DNA of 64,000 nucleotides. Source: Magnaporthiopsis rhizophila. Its lineage: Eukaryota > Ascomycota > Sordariomycetes > Magnaporthales > Magnaporthaceae. The DNA is taken from assembly GCA_003049465.1 (NCBI GenBank), contig PYSS01000041.1, positions 62,001-126,000 of the forward strand, given 5' to 3'. The notes under the pieces are model-generated. The model saw only the letters and a program-made list of their open reading frames with translations, made no database searches and was not told the origin of the DNA. This document shows positions 33,004 through 42,504 of the stretch, piece by piece; position 1 is the stretch's first letter, and the number at the start of each line of letters is the position of its first letter. The translations under genes were made by a program, and so were the position numbers.

Positions 33004-35074
33004 TCATGCCTTCTCCTTGAGCAGAGGCCCCCCACTCAGAACCACAGACGAAGCCAGCCACGCAGGCCACCACACGCACCAAACAACAAGCGGCGTGTAC
33101 GTGCCCCACACGTTCCATGCGAAAGCAGCGTCACGCAGCACATCGCCCAGCTCAAGGCCCCAGACGAAGCAGCACGCCAGCACGACGACGGGCACCGACA
33201 CGAGCGTCTGCAGCGGCAGGCTGTTCAGATAGTATCCGAGTGGGCTCGAGGCGGCGCCGCCGGCGGGGGACGGGCGGAAGAAGGGCAGAGGGCTGCAGAG
33301 CAGGCCGATCCAGAAGGCAAGGGAGAAGTTGAGCGTTGCTAGGCAGGCGACGAACATGCCGAGCAGGAGGAGCGAGAAGGAGTGGATCAGCTGGTACTGC
33401 TGCAGCGTCAGGCGGTACCTGCCGGTCAGGAGGATGGAGGCGAGGCGCGGGAAGGCGGCGTTGAAGCAGCCGAAGACCAAGAAGAAGGGGACGAGGAGCT
33501 GGAGCGGGCGGGCGGTCAGTAAATGAGGATGACTGGACCGGTTGGTTGACATGACTTACCCCCTCGGGAAGATGGTTAAAGAGGTAGAGCGGAACAACGC
33601 CCAGGAAATGGCAGAGCGCAACAAAGCACAACGGCGCCAGCAGATCCCGCTGCACCGGTCTGGGAACAGGAGGACGAGGCGTTTCTGCCGTCTTCTCGTC
33701 CTTGCTCTTGCTGTCGACCTCATCCTCGGCTTCCGACTGACCGGCCTTGAACCACAAAAACACGGCCATGATGGTAAAGTTGGCCGCCACCAGCATGGCG
33801 CTGGGCAGATACGTGCCGATGCTCACAAAGCGCTCGCGGTGCATGAGCAGGTAGAAGAAGAAGCTCTGGTGCAGGTGCTCGAGCAGGTTGTTGAGCGACC
33901 GGAATGTGCCCTCGACGACGCGGCCGAGCGCCATCTCGTCCTGCCACCCGTCGCCGTGCGGCGAGAGCGTGACGGCGTCGACGTGGTAGGGCATGAAGCA
34001 CGAGTGGGCGCCGGTCGAGGCGCCCAAGCCCTGACGCAGCATGCCACGCAGCATGATGCGCACGCGGTCCGCGTAGCCGTCCTGATACTGCCGCCCCTGC
34101 CCCTGCCCCTGCTCCTGAGACGCCCACATCTCCTGCAGCGACACGCCCATGCCCATCTGGCCGCCCGCGATGTTGACGACGCTGTTGATCAGGTCCAGGT
34201 TCGGCAGCTGCCCGTTGACGCCGTCGTACACGACGTGCACGCTCTCGTATCGACCCTCGCGCGCGTAGTCGAGCGCCAGCGCCCCCTGCAGGGCGCCGCT
34301 CTTGAGCGGCAGCGACGCTACGTAGCGGGTGTCGTGCGCGTCGTGGTATGCGTCCACCCACGCCTGGGGACCCGCCAGCGAGTCTGGAGGGAGGAGGAGC
34401 ACAATGTCCTTGGACCACAGGGACCAGCGCCGGAAGTAGCGCGCCAGCGTCAGCGCCAGGGCCACGCCGTTGCGATTGGCGGCCCCCGCCGGGTTGCGCC
34501 AGGCTGCGACGAGGACTATGGCCTCGGTGGCGTCGCCGCGCGGGGCGCGCAGCAATGCGTATAGGTTCTCGCCGCTGTGGACGGTGCCGGAGGAGGTGTA
34601 GGTGAAGTTTTGCCGAGCCGTTTTGAGCCCCACGTCGCGGAGGATGGTCTCGAGCTTGTCGTTCACCCTGGTGCCAGAAAAAAAAAAAATCCTGGTTAGC
34701 CTCGTTCTTCGTTTTGCTTCCTAGCTGCCATGCGTATCAGCGCTCACTCGACATTGCTCTTATCCAGTAGCCGGTCCACCTCGTGCTTGTAGGCGCGAAA
34801 CACATTCTGATCGCTGCCGGCGAAGTAGGTGTGCACCTGCCCCGGTAGCAGCGCGTTCTCGGAGATGTACGTCCGTCGAGAGTAGCTGTCGAGCGGCAGC
34901 ACCGCGAGCGAGGCGATGCCGACGACGATGCACAGCACCGACAGGTAGGGCGGGAGCTTGAGGAGACGGGGGTCCCGCCGCAGGCTCAGGAGCGAAGCTG
35001 CCAGTCGGAGGGTGAGTTAGCGTTATATGGATGATTGAGAGTGCATGTGAAAACCTACACAATAAGCGCGGCAT
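33004..35074 (-). CDS. GAA1: GPI transamidase component Gaa1
   Basis: Four exons (minus): 35074-35059 (16 nt), 34997-34748, 34667-33560 and 33498-33004, 622 residues (yeast 614). The N-terminus has the conserved basic-hydrophobic start (LLSLRRDPRLLKLPPYLSVL) leading into the first membrane helix, then DSYSRRTYISENALLPGQVH and HEVDRLLDK. The large luminal, M28-peptidase-like domain follows (SWRNPAG-type region, GVALALTLARYFRRWSLWSK). Several C-terminal membrane helices come last. Gaa1 binds the GPI anchor and helps join it to substrate proteins in the ER. The tiny first exon is inferred from phase and family N-terminus. It converges on RPN9 with 182 nt between stops. Confidence 0.92.
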
Positions 35075-35410
35075 TGAAGCGAAATCTTCGGCTCGCCGCG
35101 TCTGGTGTCTTTGCAATATCAGGCGCTGGCTGGCAGCTCTTGCGAGGCTCTTGACGGTGACGTTGCAGGAGCTTTGTGATTACCTAACCTGGGACGCCCC
35201 ACATCAGAATTCAGGGGTCCCCATCGCCAAATTAGGAGACGATTTTGATTACAGCAAATGTCATCGCCGACAATAGGCCAACGGCAGAACACAAAATATG
35301 GACAGTGACACCCTATAGATACAAAGACAGAAGCGGGGCTCAAACAAAAAGCCAACAACTCCTAAACTTGCACACCAGCCTCACAGGAAACAACTCATCC
35401 TACCCCCTTT
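35075..35410 (-). promoter_or_regulatory. Intergenic region upstream of GAA1
   Basis: 336 nt between the rhomboid stop and the GAA1 start, both minus; promoter of GAA1 presumed. Nothing else seen. Confidence 0.4.
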
Positions 35411-36465
35411 TCAAGGCCCAAGCCGCTGTGTCGACCCCACGAGCCCAATGGTAGGCCCGGACCCAGGACTCGGCCCGCTCGACGGCAGCACCCCGAATCG
35501 TCCGTACGTCTTCTGGTCGACGCTGACGTAGTGCGGTAGCCGACCCAGCAGGTTAAGCTTGCCCTCCACAAACCGCAGCACCCTCTCCGGCGGCGACAGG
35601 AACTTGAGATATCCGAGACCACCTTTGGTCGGAGCACATTGTCAGCAAGTTATGCATAGTAGCCATACAAGAGGCGCAACACGTACCGAGATATCCAACT
35701 CCCAGCCCGCACAAGTGCCCCAGCAGGCTGGTGTTGGGGACCAGCGCCGAAATCACTAGGCAGAGCGCCAGCGGCGTCGTCCACGTTGGGACATGGTGCG
35801 TCGCAATAACCAGGTGGGGATTAGTCCGATAGGTTCTTATGGCCTCCATACCGAGGAGCAGGAAGACCCAAATGCTGTCCGTCGCTGTCAGCACGAGGTC
35901 GGCGCAAAAGAACAAGTGGCCTCGGAGGATCGCTCACCTAGCCCCCATGACTGCATTGTCGACCCGAAATATGCCCCTCTCGATGAACACGTAGAGGAGC
36001 GCCGGGATGGTAGAGAATGCTGGACGGGTTGTCAGCGCAGCACAGAGGAGACTCCCCCAACCACAGGGTGGCGCACTCACGACCAATAAACAACGCCACA
36101 GAACTCAGTGTCCCGTATTCCGACTCGAATCTCTCCATCAGCGGCGTGAGGGCGACGACGTTCATGAGAGCATGGAAGAGGCCCTTGTGCACGAAGACGA
36201 AGGTGTTTGTGCGGTAGACTGTAGTCGGGCGGGCAGGCAGCTGTTAATTACCATCGCGCGCATGCGATTCCAGGACGAACAGACCACCTAACTTACGGGT
36301 CTTGAGGCTGATCTCGCTGGGCTTGAGCGCCGCCCAGGCCCTGATGTCCCATGCGCTCTGCAGACCCGCCAGCCAGGCGGCCGTGATGACCACCGCGACG
36401 ACCCGCGTAAAGAGCGGCAGCCTGAACACAAAGGACCGCGCCCTGAGCACGCTGAACCCGACCAT
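35411..36465 (-). CDS. Rhomboid intramembrane serine protease (Rbd2-like)
   Basis: Five exons (minus): 36465-36297, 36218-36081, 36019-35938, 35874-35687 and 35622-35411, 262 residues, equal in length to yeast Rbd2. Hydrophobic segments include LFTRVVAVVITAAWLAGLQ and IPALLYVFIE. Motifs: KGLFHALMNVVALTPLMERF (first conserved His-Asn helix), then VMGAS with the catalytic Ser, and NTSLLGHLCGLGVGYLG with the catalytic His. The Ser codon is split AG|C by intron 3. Rbd2-type rhomboids act in the Golgi; in Aspergillus and fission yeast they take part in SREBP cleavage. This assignment rests on motifs and length. Confidence 0.88.
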
Positions 36466-37364
36466 TTCGAGGAGGTGCCGGCGCTCGAGGCGGCGCGTGG
36501 ATTTGCGGCGGCGATCGCCGGGGCCGAGAGGGGAAGTCGTCGGTCGGGGATGGCGGCGCCGCTGTCAAGTCGCAACGCGACGCTGGGCGGGGGTGTTTTG
36601 TTGGAGGTGGCGCTCGAGGGCTGGCTTTTAGCGGCAGCTGAAAATGCGCAAGCGGGCTGTTTTCTCGCGAGAGCCGGCGGTCCAAGGCGACGCATGAACA
36701 GAGAAGAGGCGCAAAGACTTGGATTCGGCGCCTCCTCCCCTAGTCGCTGGGCTTTGGTAATTTCTACCCCAGACAGGGAGAGCCCAGGCTGCCTTGCGGC
36801 CGTTGATCCTTTCCCGCCCGCCCCGTTGCACCGGACGGCAAATGACGCCTTATCGCTTATCGTTCCACGATGAGCCGGATGATGTAAGCGCCTGGTACCT
36901 AGACGGCGGCTGTCATTGAGAGACCCCACTGTTCCACAAAAGATGGCGGGCTAAGCTCTCTGTCACTTTTTTGAATGCTTTGTTCGCTCCTTTGGAATCC
37001 ATGGCTCTTTCCACCCTCTACAAGATGTTTGACTCCGGCTTGAGCTTGTATGCTGACAGTGCCCAGCGGCAGCCTGTTTGCATGTGATTGAAGGACGCCC
37101 GCCGCTGGAAGGGACTAGTAGGCTGCCGACGCTGCCCATCATGCCGTGGTGATTCGCCGGCGCATGCAGGGGGTTCATGCATGGAATCCTTCTCGAATCT
37201 TTCCCCTAGTCCAGGAGCCGTATAAGGCTCTGCCGTGCTGGGTCAGGCTATAACCCCATCCCATTCTGTCGAGATACCTTCTCTTTTGTCACGTCATCCT
37301 CCTGCCTAGTGCCGAAACCCCAGTCCACGTCAACACAGCAAATCACCAACAGAAAAACGCCAGG
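36466..37364. promoter_or_regulatory. Divergent intergenic region, rhomboid / GGCT-like
   Basis: 899 nt between divergent start codons, expected to carry both promoters. No additional gene, RNA or repeat recognised. Confidence 0.4.
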
Positions 37365-38000
37365 ATGAAGATGCTTTACTTCGCCTACGGAAGCAATCTC
37401 AGCCTGGTCCAGATGGCCGCCCGCTGTCCCGGGAGCAAGCTGCTGGGCACCGCCGTCCTGCCCGGCTTCCGTTGGCAGATCAACCAGCGCCACTACGCAA
37501 ACGTCGTCCAGACCGCCAGCGCAGACACGTCGTCCTCCACCAGCGCCGACGACCAACAAGGCGGCGTCGCCGGCCTCGTGTACGAGCTAGCCGGACCCGG
37601 CGACGAGGCGGCGCTCGACAGAGCCGAGGGCGTCGCGATAGGCTGCTACGACAAGGAGTACCACGGCGTCCTGTTCCGCGAGGCACACCCACTCCTTGCC
37701 GGTCGCGACGTCGCCTGGATCGTCAGCCAGGGTGGCCCCGTCGCCGTCCTCGCCGCTGCGGGCTCCGTGTCCGTCGAGCAGGACCCCGCCGCCGCTCCCC
37801 GCATAGACGGCGTCCTAGTGTACCTAAGTAGGTTCTACACCGAGGAGGGCAGTCCGTACGAGGAGTACATCGGCCGCCTGGGCCGGGGCATCGCCGATTC
37901 GGTCGCGCTGGGCGTTGACCGTGACTTTTTCAGGCGGTGTTTCCTGCCTTATGCTCCTGAGCTGGAGAAGGAGATTGATGCGGTGCCGCGTTCTGAGTAA
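37365..38000 (+). CDS. Gamma-glutamylcyclotransferase-like protein
   Basis: Single exon of 211 residues. It begins with MKMLYFAYGSNLSLVQM; YGSNL is the substrate-loop motif of the GGCT/AIG2 fold. VYELAGPGDEAALDRAEG carries the acidic residue (Glu of DRAEG) that acts as general base in the family. The C-terminus has VYLSRFYTEEGSPYEEYI. Members convert gamma-glutamyl compounds to 5-oxoproline in glutathione turnover; the exact substrate here is unknown. Start at 37365 or two codons later (37371) are both possible. Confidence 0.82.
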   Translation: MKMLYFAYGSNLSLVQMAARCPGSKLLGTAVLPGFRWQINQRHYANVVQTASADTSSSTSADDQQGGVAGLVYELAGPGDEAALDRAEGVAIGCYDKEYHGVLFREAHPLLAGRDVAWIVSQGGPVAVLAAAGSVSVEQDPAAAPRIDGVLVYLSRFYTEEGSPYEEYIGRLGRGIADSVALGVDRDFFRRCFLPYAPELEKEIDAVPRSE

Positions 38001-39013
38001 ACCAGCTGGGCCTTGGTTTTAGAGGGGATGGAGCCTGCGAAAGTCACATTCGCCGACACCAAATAAACACTCCGCGGACAGTAGTCTTTAGATTTTGCGT
38101 AGAGTTTAGATAAGAAACAAGGTGCATAGAGTTATATATACACCCCGGGTTTAATAAATGGACTCTCGAGACGTCCAGAAACGAGTGTGTGAAGAGCCGG
38201 GCATCGGGATCAAGCCGAGTTGTGGTTCCTGGGCGATCCCCGGTGCGCTTGGATCTGGACAGAATGCAGTTCGCAATGGATGTTGGGGTTCTGTGCAACT
38301 TGGAAGCGGCCGGTCTAGCAGTCTGCCGGAGAGACAGAGGCTAGGCGTATACGTGCTTGGCAGGGTGAATGAAGGGAATTATAAATACGGGAAGTTTATG
38401 AAAGTTGTTATTAGCGCATGTTGTTATTTTGGGTAATGCGCGGTAAAAAGGCATCCGCCGAAGAAACAAAAGAAATTATTTGAAAAAGTGAATGAACGAC
38501 TAACAGTAATGCCTAACACTTGCAAGTCGCGGATACCCACGTCGACCCAAGTGTCAGCTCTTGAAAGCGGCAGAGAACTGATCATTAGGCGATGGAACAT
38601 CCGTCCTCCCCCATGGCTAATAGTCCCCATCACCTTTGCCTTGTTCCTTGCCTTGCTGCCGCCGTCACACTCGACGCCACCCTGGGTCGTGACGCCGCGA
38701 CGCACCAATTGTTCCCCCGTTGATGCGTGCCTGCGTGTGACCCGGCCCAGGTGCTCCTGGGTTGGTTGTTGGTTCTGCTTCGGCAAGAGCCAAGGCTGTC
38801 ACGCATTCCTCCCGAGCCAGGTTCCGCCTCCATTGGCGCCGCCTCTGGCGAAGGGTCAGATTGCAGAGTCTACTCAGTAAGGGTAGCGTGGAAGGGCTAC
38901 AGCGCGTGGGTTGTACTTAAGGTGTGGTCTCTCAGCTTCCCTCCCGAGCCGCTAAGCCACACTTTTGTCTTGACGTGTCGTCGAGACGGACATCGAGCCT
39001 TTTCCAGATGAGA
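38001..39013 (+). other. Intergenic region at the start of the accessory stretch
   Basis: 1 kb with no gene I can support. It contains AT-rich sequence from about 38060 to 38500 and short ORFs without family features. Confidence 0.4.
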
Positions 39014-39594
39014 TGATGTTGCTAGGAGATACCTCCCCGGCTGGCCTTTGCCCGGTGGCGGCCGTCCTTCTGACCGTCCTCGTCCCGGTACTACAACCGT
39101 CGTCGCATCACCTCACCCATCCTCCCATTGATGACGACTGACGAAGCATCTATCTCTCCTCCGCAGGAGCCCTGGTCCAGAACAGCGGTTGCGGCGGCGT
39201 GAGTATTTCCAGTGCCGAGGATGCCATCCGCCTAGGGCGCAGCTGCCGCATCGCCGAGGGCAATACCTTCTGGGGCGAGTGCCTCTCCGGCAAGGGCGGC
39301 GACACATCCGGCTCGACCTGGATTCGTCACGGCTACCGGGAGTGTCGCACTTTGCCGTCGGCTGGGCGGATCTGCCCGAGGTGAGCGTGAGTTTGGGGCG
39401 ACGGCGGGGGCTACTTTGGTGGCACGAAGCAGAGGGATGTGACTGCTCAAGCTTGGGGCTGACAGCACGACAGCGCCGCAGGTCATCGAGGCGCTGGTCC
39501 TCGGCGGCAAAATCGTGGGCATTAATGCGTCGTCGCTCGAAGCCTTGAGAAACAGCAGGCTAGCATCGATCATGCTGCTGCCGTTCTGCGCGTG
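39014..39594 (+). pseudogene. Broken secreted-protein-like gene fragment
   Basis: A short ATG frame (39014) runs into a stop, but one frame over codes for a hydrophobic stretch (GGAVLLTVLVP) just before a donor-like GT at 39088-39089. After an acceptor at 39165-39166 the text continues ALVQNSGCGGVSISSAEDAI and SCRIAEGNTFWGECLS. A second frame change at about 39299-39305 is needed to reach GDIRLDLDSSRLPGVSHF. A third piece after an acceptor at 39480-39481 reads VIEALVLGGKIVGINASSLE and stops at 39594. The G/C-rich codon pattern suggests former coding sequence. It weakly resembles the start of Ecm33/Sps2-type cell-wall proteins; this is a guess. Confidence 0.28.
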
Positions 39595-40303
39595 ACGGGC
39601 CGAAGCCGCCGAGTGTGGTTACTGCCCAACCGCAGCCGTGGCTTCGAGGAGGTAGCGGACAAATTGGTCAAGAAGTGGCTAGATAAGCCTACGTCATGAG
39701 AAACCTCACCGTCATCGGCCAGCTGAGTTCCAAGTTCAGCTGCAACGTTTTCGACGAGCTGTGGCAGAAGATCAGGTTCCCAGCCCGGGGCCGATCGCAC
39801 GTCTACCATAACTACCTTTGCATAGAGGACTACTCACTGCTGTCAGAGACGTGGGGGAGCAGAAAGGGGAACAGAAAGGGGAACAGAAAGGGGAACAGAA
39901 AGGGGAACAGAAAGGGGAACAGAAAGGGGAACAGAAAGGGGAACAGAAAGGGGAACAGAAAGGGGAACAGAAAGGTGATTGTCGACCTCAACGGCGGCGG
40001 CAGTAGCACAAGGTAGCGGTCTTTGTCCCTGTTTCTCTCGAATGCGCCACTGCTATGGCGGGTTTGTTGAGGTGGGAGTGATAATTGATTGGGTCCTGGC
40101 TAGCCGTGCTTAAACTTGACGAATACACATACATTAGTTATCTTCCAAGCGTTAATCAACCATCACATCGCCTCGCTGGTCACTCCCTCCTCCCCTTAGG
40201 CTAGTGATCATCAGAGCTGAGTTCGGCGTAGTTGTGGCCTCGCCGATAGCCTCACCCCACGGTGCGCTGCCCTTTGACGGATATTGACTTGGGCGGCAGT
40301 GGC
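39595..40303 (+). other. Intergenic region with minisatellite
   Basis: About 700 nt containing a 107-codon ORF (39696-40016) whose C-terminal half is entirely the 12-bp repeat. The unique part (SSKFSCNVFDELWQKIRF) is not recognised. No other feature. Confidence 0.4.
39861..39975 (+). repeat. 12-bp minisatellite, 9.6 copies
   Basis: Nine perfect copies of AGAAAGGGGAAC (39861-39968) plus a partial tenth. Because the unit is a multiple of three, every frame stays open, coding for GNRK, EQKG or similar tetrapeptides. The lack of any mismatch points to recent expansion. Confidence 0.95.
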
Positions 40304-41786
40304 CTAAGCTCCATATCTCCCCACAGGCATGCGCTGGACGCTGCGCCCCAGCTGGCCCTTGACGAAGCTGTACGTCTGCTTGGCGACGGTGGACGCCAGG
40401 TTCATCTGACCATCAGAGTTCTCGGGCATGTTCGGCCACTTGTTCCAAACTTCCAGGAAGGCATAGGCCCAGGGCCTCAGGTACACAATAGGAACCTGGT
40501 GGTCGACGGTGCGAAGGCCATGCACCATGGCCGTGATGTCCGCCATGCTAGGCTCCTCCGTCTCGAAGCCGTTGGTGAGGCTGTCGATGAAGTCCGGGTG
40601 CTGGATCTAAAAGGTGCCCGCGGTTGAACCTTGTCAGCTGGTATTGCGCAACAGAAAGTCTGACGGCTGGAAATGGGGCAGTACGTACAGCAAAGTCCTC
40701 CCAGGCCTCGAAAATCGCCTTTTTGGTGATTGGAAGGTCGCGGTTTTTGATGAGAACCCAAAGGAGATCCTGATCGGCCATGTCCTCGGCTGTGCCCTTT
40801 GCTGCCTTATCGGACATCTTGACGGGCTCCACGGACTTCATGACAGGCTCTTCGACTGGCTGGATGGTGGATTCGTCGGCCATGTCCTCGTCGTCCACTT
40901 TCATCTCCAAGTTGATTGGCTCGTAGCGGTAGTTGGCCCGGGCCTGGGCTCCGGTGGAGAGACGGGTGGCGCGTTGAGGCCGGGCCGGCGGAGGCTGGGC
41001 CGGCTGAGGCGGCTTGGGCGTCTTGAGTGGCTGGGCATCCTGGTTTCCCAAGTCTCGAAAGGCTTGGTAAGCGAGGTTATTCACATGGGACCTTCTAGCA
41101 ACCTGCGATTTGCACATGACATCATCCCGGTAGGCCGGAAAGAAGTATGTGTCGTCCATCGAAGTAGTCTTCCAGAAGCCGTGAAGAAGTCCACCTTTAT
41201 CCGGCTCAGTCAGGACGTAAAAGCTTGCACGGTGTCTGATTGTGGCGGCCGTGTTCATGGTAACACAGACAGGGTAGATTGTCTGGCCCTCAACCGGCTT
41301 GATGACGGGATGGGAATATGGGCTTGCGGCAAAGCTCAATCTGGCCTGTGAAGGCGGCTCCTCTTGAGCTGGGGTCGCCTCAGCGACCGGGCCTTGGGGA
41401 AACCAGAGGCCGACAAGCAAACCGGTGAACACTCTTGTCTTGGCTGGACCAGCTGCTACGTTGCCTTTGTCGACGCATAGCGTAGCAGGGTCCGGAGCGG
41501 GGAGGTCTGTGGGAGATCTCCGAAACCGCGGCGCCCGGCTTTGGCCGTTTAGCTGGCCTGAGCAAAATGTGACGAAGCAAGGGTGGGCAAGATCCAAAAA
41601 GGCGTTGCCTAGCTCAATAAGGCTTATGGGTGCTACGATGCGGGCGGCATGGCGGCTGAGGTAGGCGACAGCGGGGTTAGACCCTGGGGTTTCCTACGCG
41701 TATGGTCCCTTATAGTTAGCACCACTGCTGGGCGAGTTTATGAGGAAGCGAGGTTGTCGTCGACTACGTACCGACCTAGGAGACAT
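40304..41786 (-). CDS. Hypothetical protein, 440 residues
   Basis: Three exons (minus): 41786-41772 (15 nt, MSPRS), 41693-40689 and 40606-40304, phases consistent. I do not recognise the family. Visible text: YLSRHAARIVAPISLIELG near the start, and a middle part with TNTAATIRHRASF-like and KTTSMDDTYFFPAYRDDV segments. A Pro-rich linker (KPPQPAQPPPARPQRATR) and an acidic stretch (MKVDDEDMADE) follow, then a C-terminal helical part (MVHGLRTVDHQVPIVYLRPW, NLASTVAKQTYSFVKGQ). There is no clear signal peptide or membrane helix. The first exon is inferred from a good donor (GTACGT), a GCTAAC branch and phase. It is divergent from the plus-strand membrane protein. Confidence 0.6.
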
Positions 41787-41962
41787 CCTGGACGGTGACC
41801 AGGCACATGGCCGTGACAAAGATGCGATGGTGACGGCGAGGGAGCAAAAGACGGTGCTGGTTGAGGTGATGGAGCAAATAGGACGGAGGGATGGTTTGAA
41901 ATGCCGTTGATCTGCGTCAGAGGTTGATATTGATATCACCTCTGGGAGTGTTAGCAGGTTTG

Positions 41963-42003
41963 GTAGGCAGGTGGGTAGGGTAGGTAGGTAGGTATAGGTA
42001 GGT
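41963..42003 (+). repeat. GGTA/GGTAGG microsatellite
   Basis: An imperfect run of GGTA and GGTGGGTA units in the divergent promoter region. Confidence 0.8.
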
Positions 42004-42015
42004 TGTCGGATGTAG

Positions 42016-42039
42016 CTCGAGTACCTCGAGCACCTCGAG
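42016..42039 (+). repeat. Three CTCGAG palindromes at 9-bp spacing
   Basis: CTCGAG at 42016-42021, 42025-42030 and 42034-42039, each pair separated by three bases (TAC, CAC). The regular phasing of a palindrome in a divergent promoter could be a protein-binding array or a short chance duplication. Confidence 0.85.
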
Positions 42040-42504
42040 TGCGCGGGTGGAGAAAGAGGAAGAAACGGGACCAGCCAGGCCGAGTGACAAAGGCTTGGAA
42101 GCGCGTCGGTGATTGGACGCCTTTGGACGAAAATGGAAGGAGCAAACAACCAAGGCGGGAGGCTGCCTGAACAGCACCTCGAGCCGCACGTGCCAAGCCC
42201 ACAGCCAAGAGCTCCGTCTTTTTACAACCCACCATCTCAGATAAAAGATCAAACAAGGAAAAAAAAAGAAACAAGAACCAGCAGCCAGGCCCTCGACGGG
42301 AGTGCTCGTTGCACAGCCCCCGACCTAGCACAAAGCATCTCTCCGTCACAGCAAATTACCGCATCTGCAACTGTCATCCCTGGCTCAGATTCTGTGTCAC
42401 GTCTCTTGCCTGCCACTTTGCCATCACCACCTCGTTGCTTTCCAACTCCATCCACCCCGCGCCAGGCAGTTCCCCGACAGAGCCAGCAGCCGCATACCAG
42501 ACCC

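Larger units (their letters stand above)
41787..42504. promoter_or_regulatory. Divergent promoter region with repeats
   Basis: 718 nt between divergent starts. It contains a GGTA microsatellite (about 41963-42003) and three CTCGAG hexamers spaced exactly nine bases apart (42016, 42025, 42034). An in-frame open stretch from 42109 joins the downstream gene and could be an N-terminal extension. Confidence 0.5.

Noticed and set aside
33542..34564. 340-codon plus-strand ORF opposite GAA1
   Set aside because: It is a high-GC shadow of the GAA1 coding exon with no family features; the same applies to long antisense ORFs over YTP1, UGGT and the LysM-like gene.
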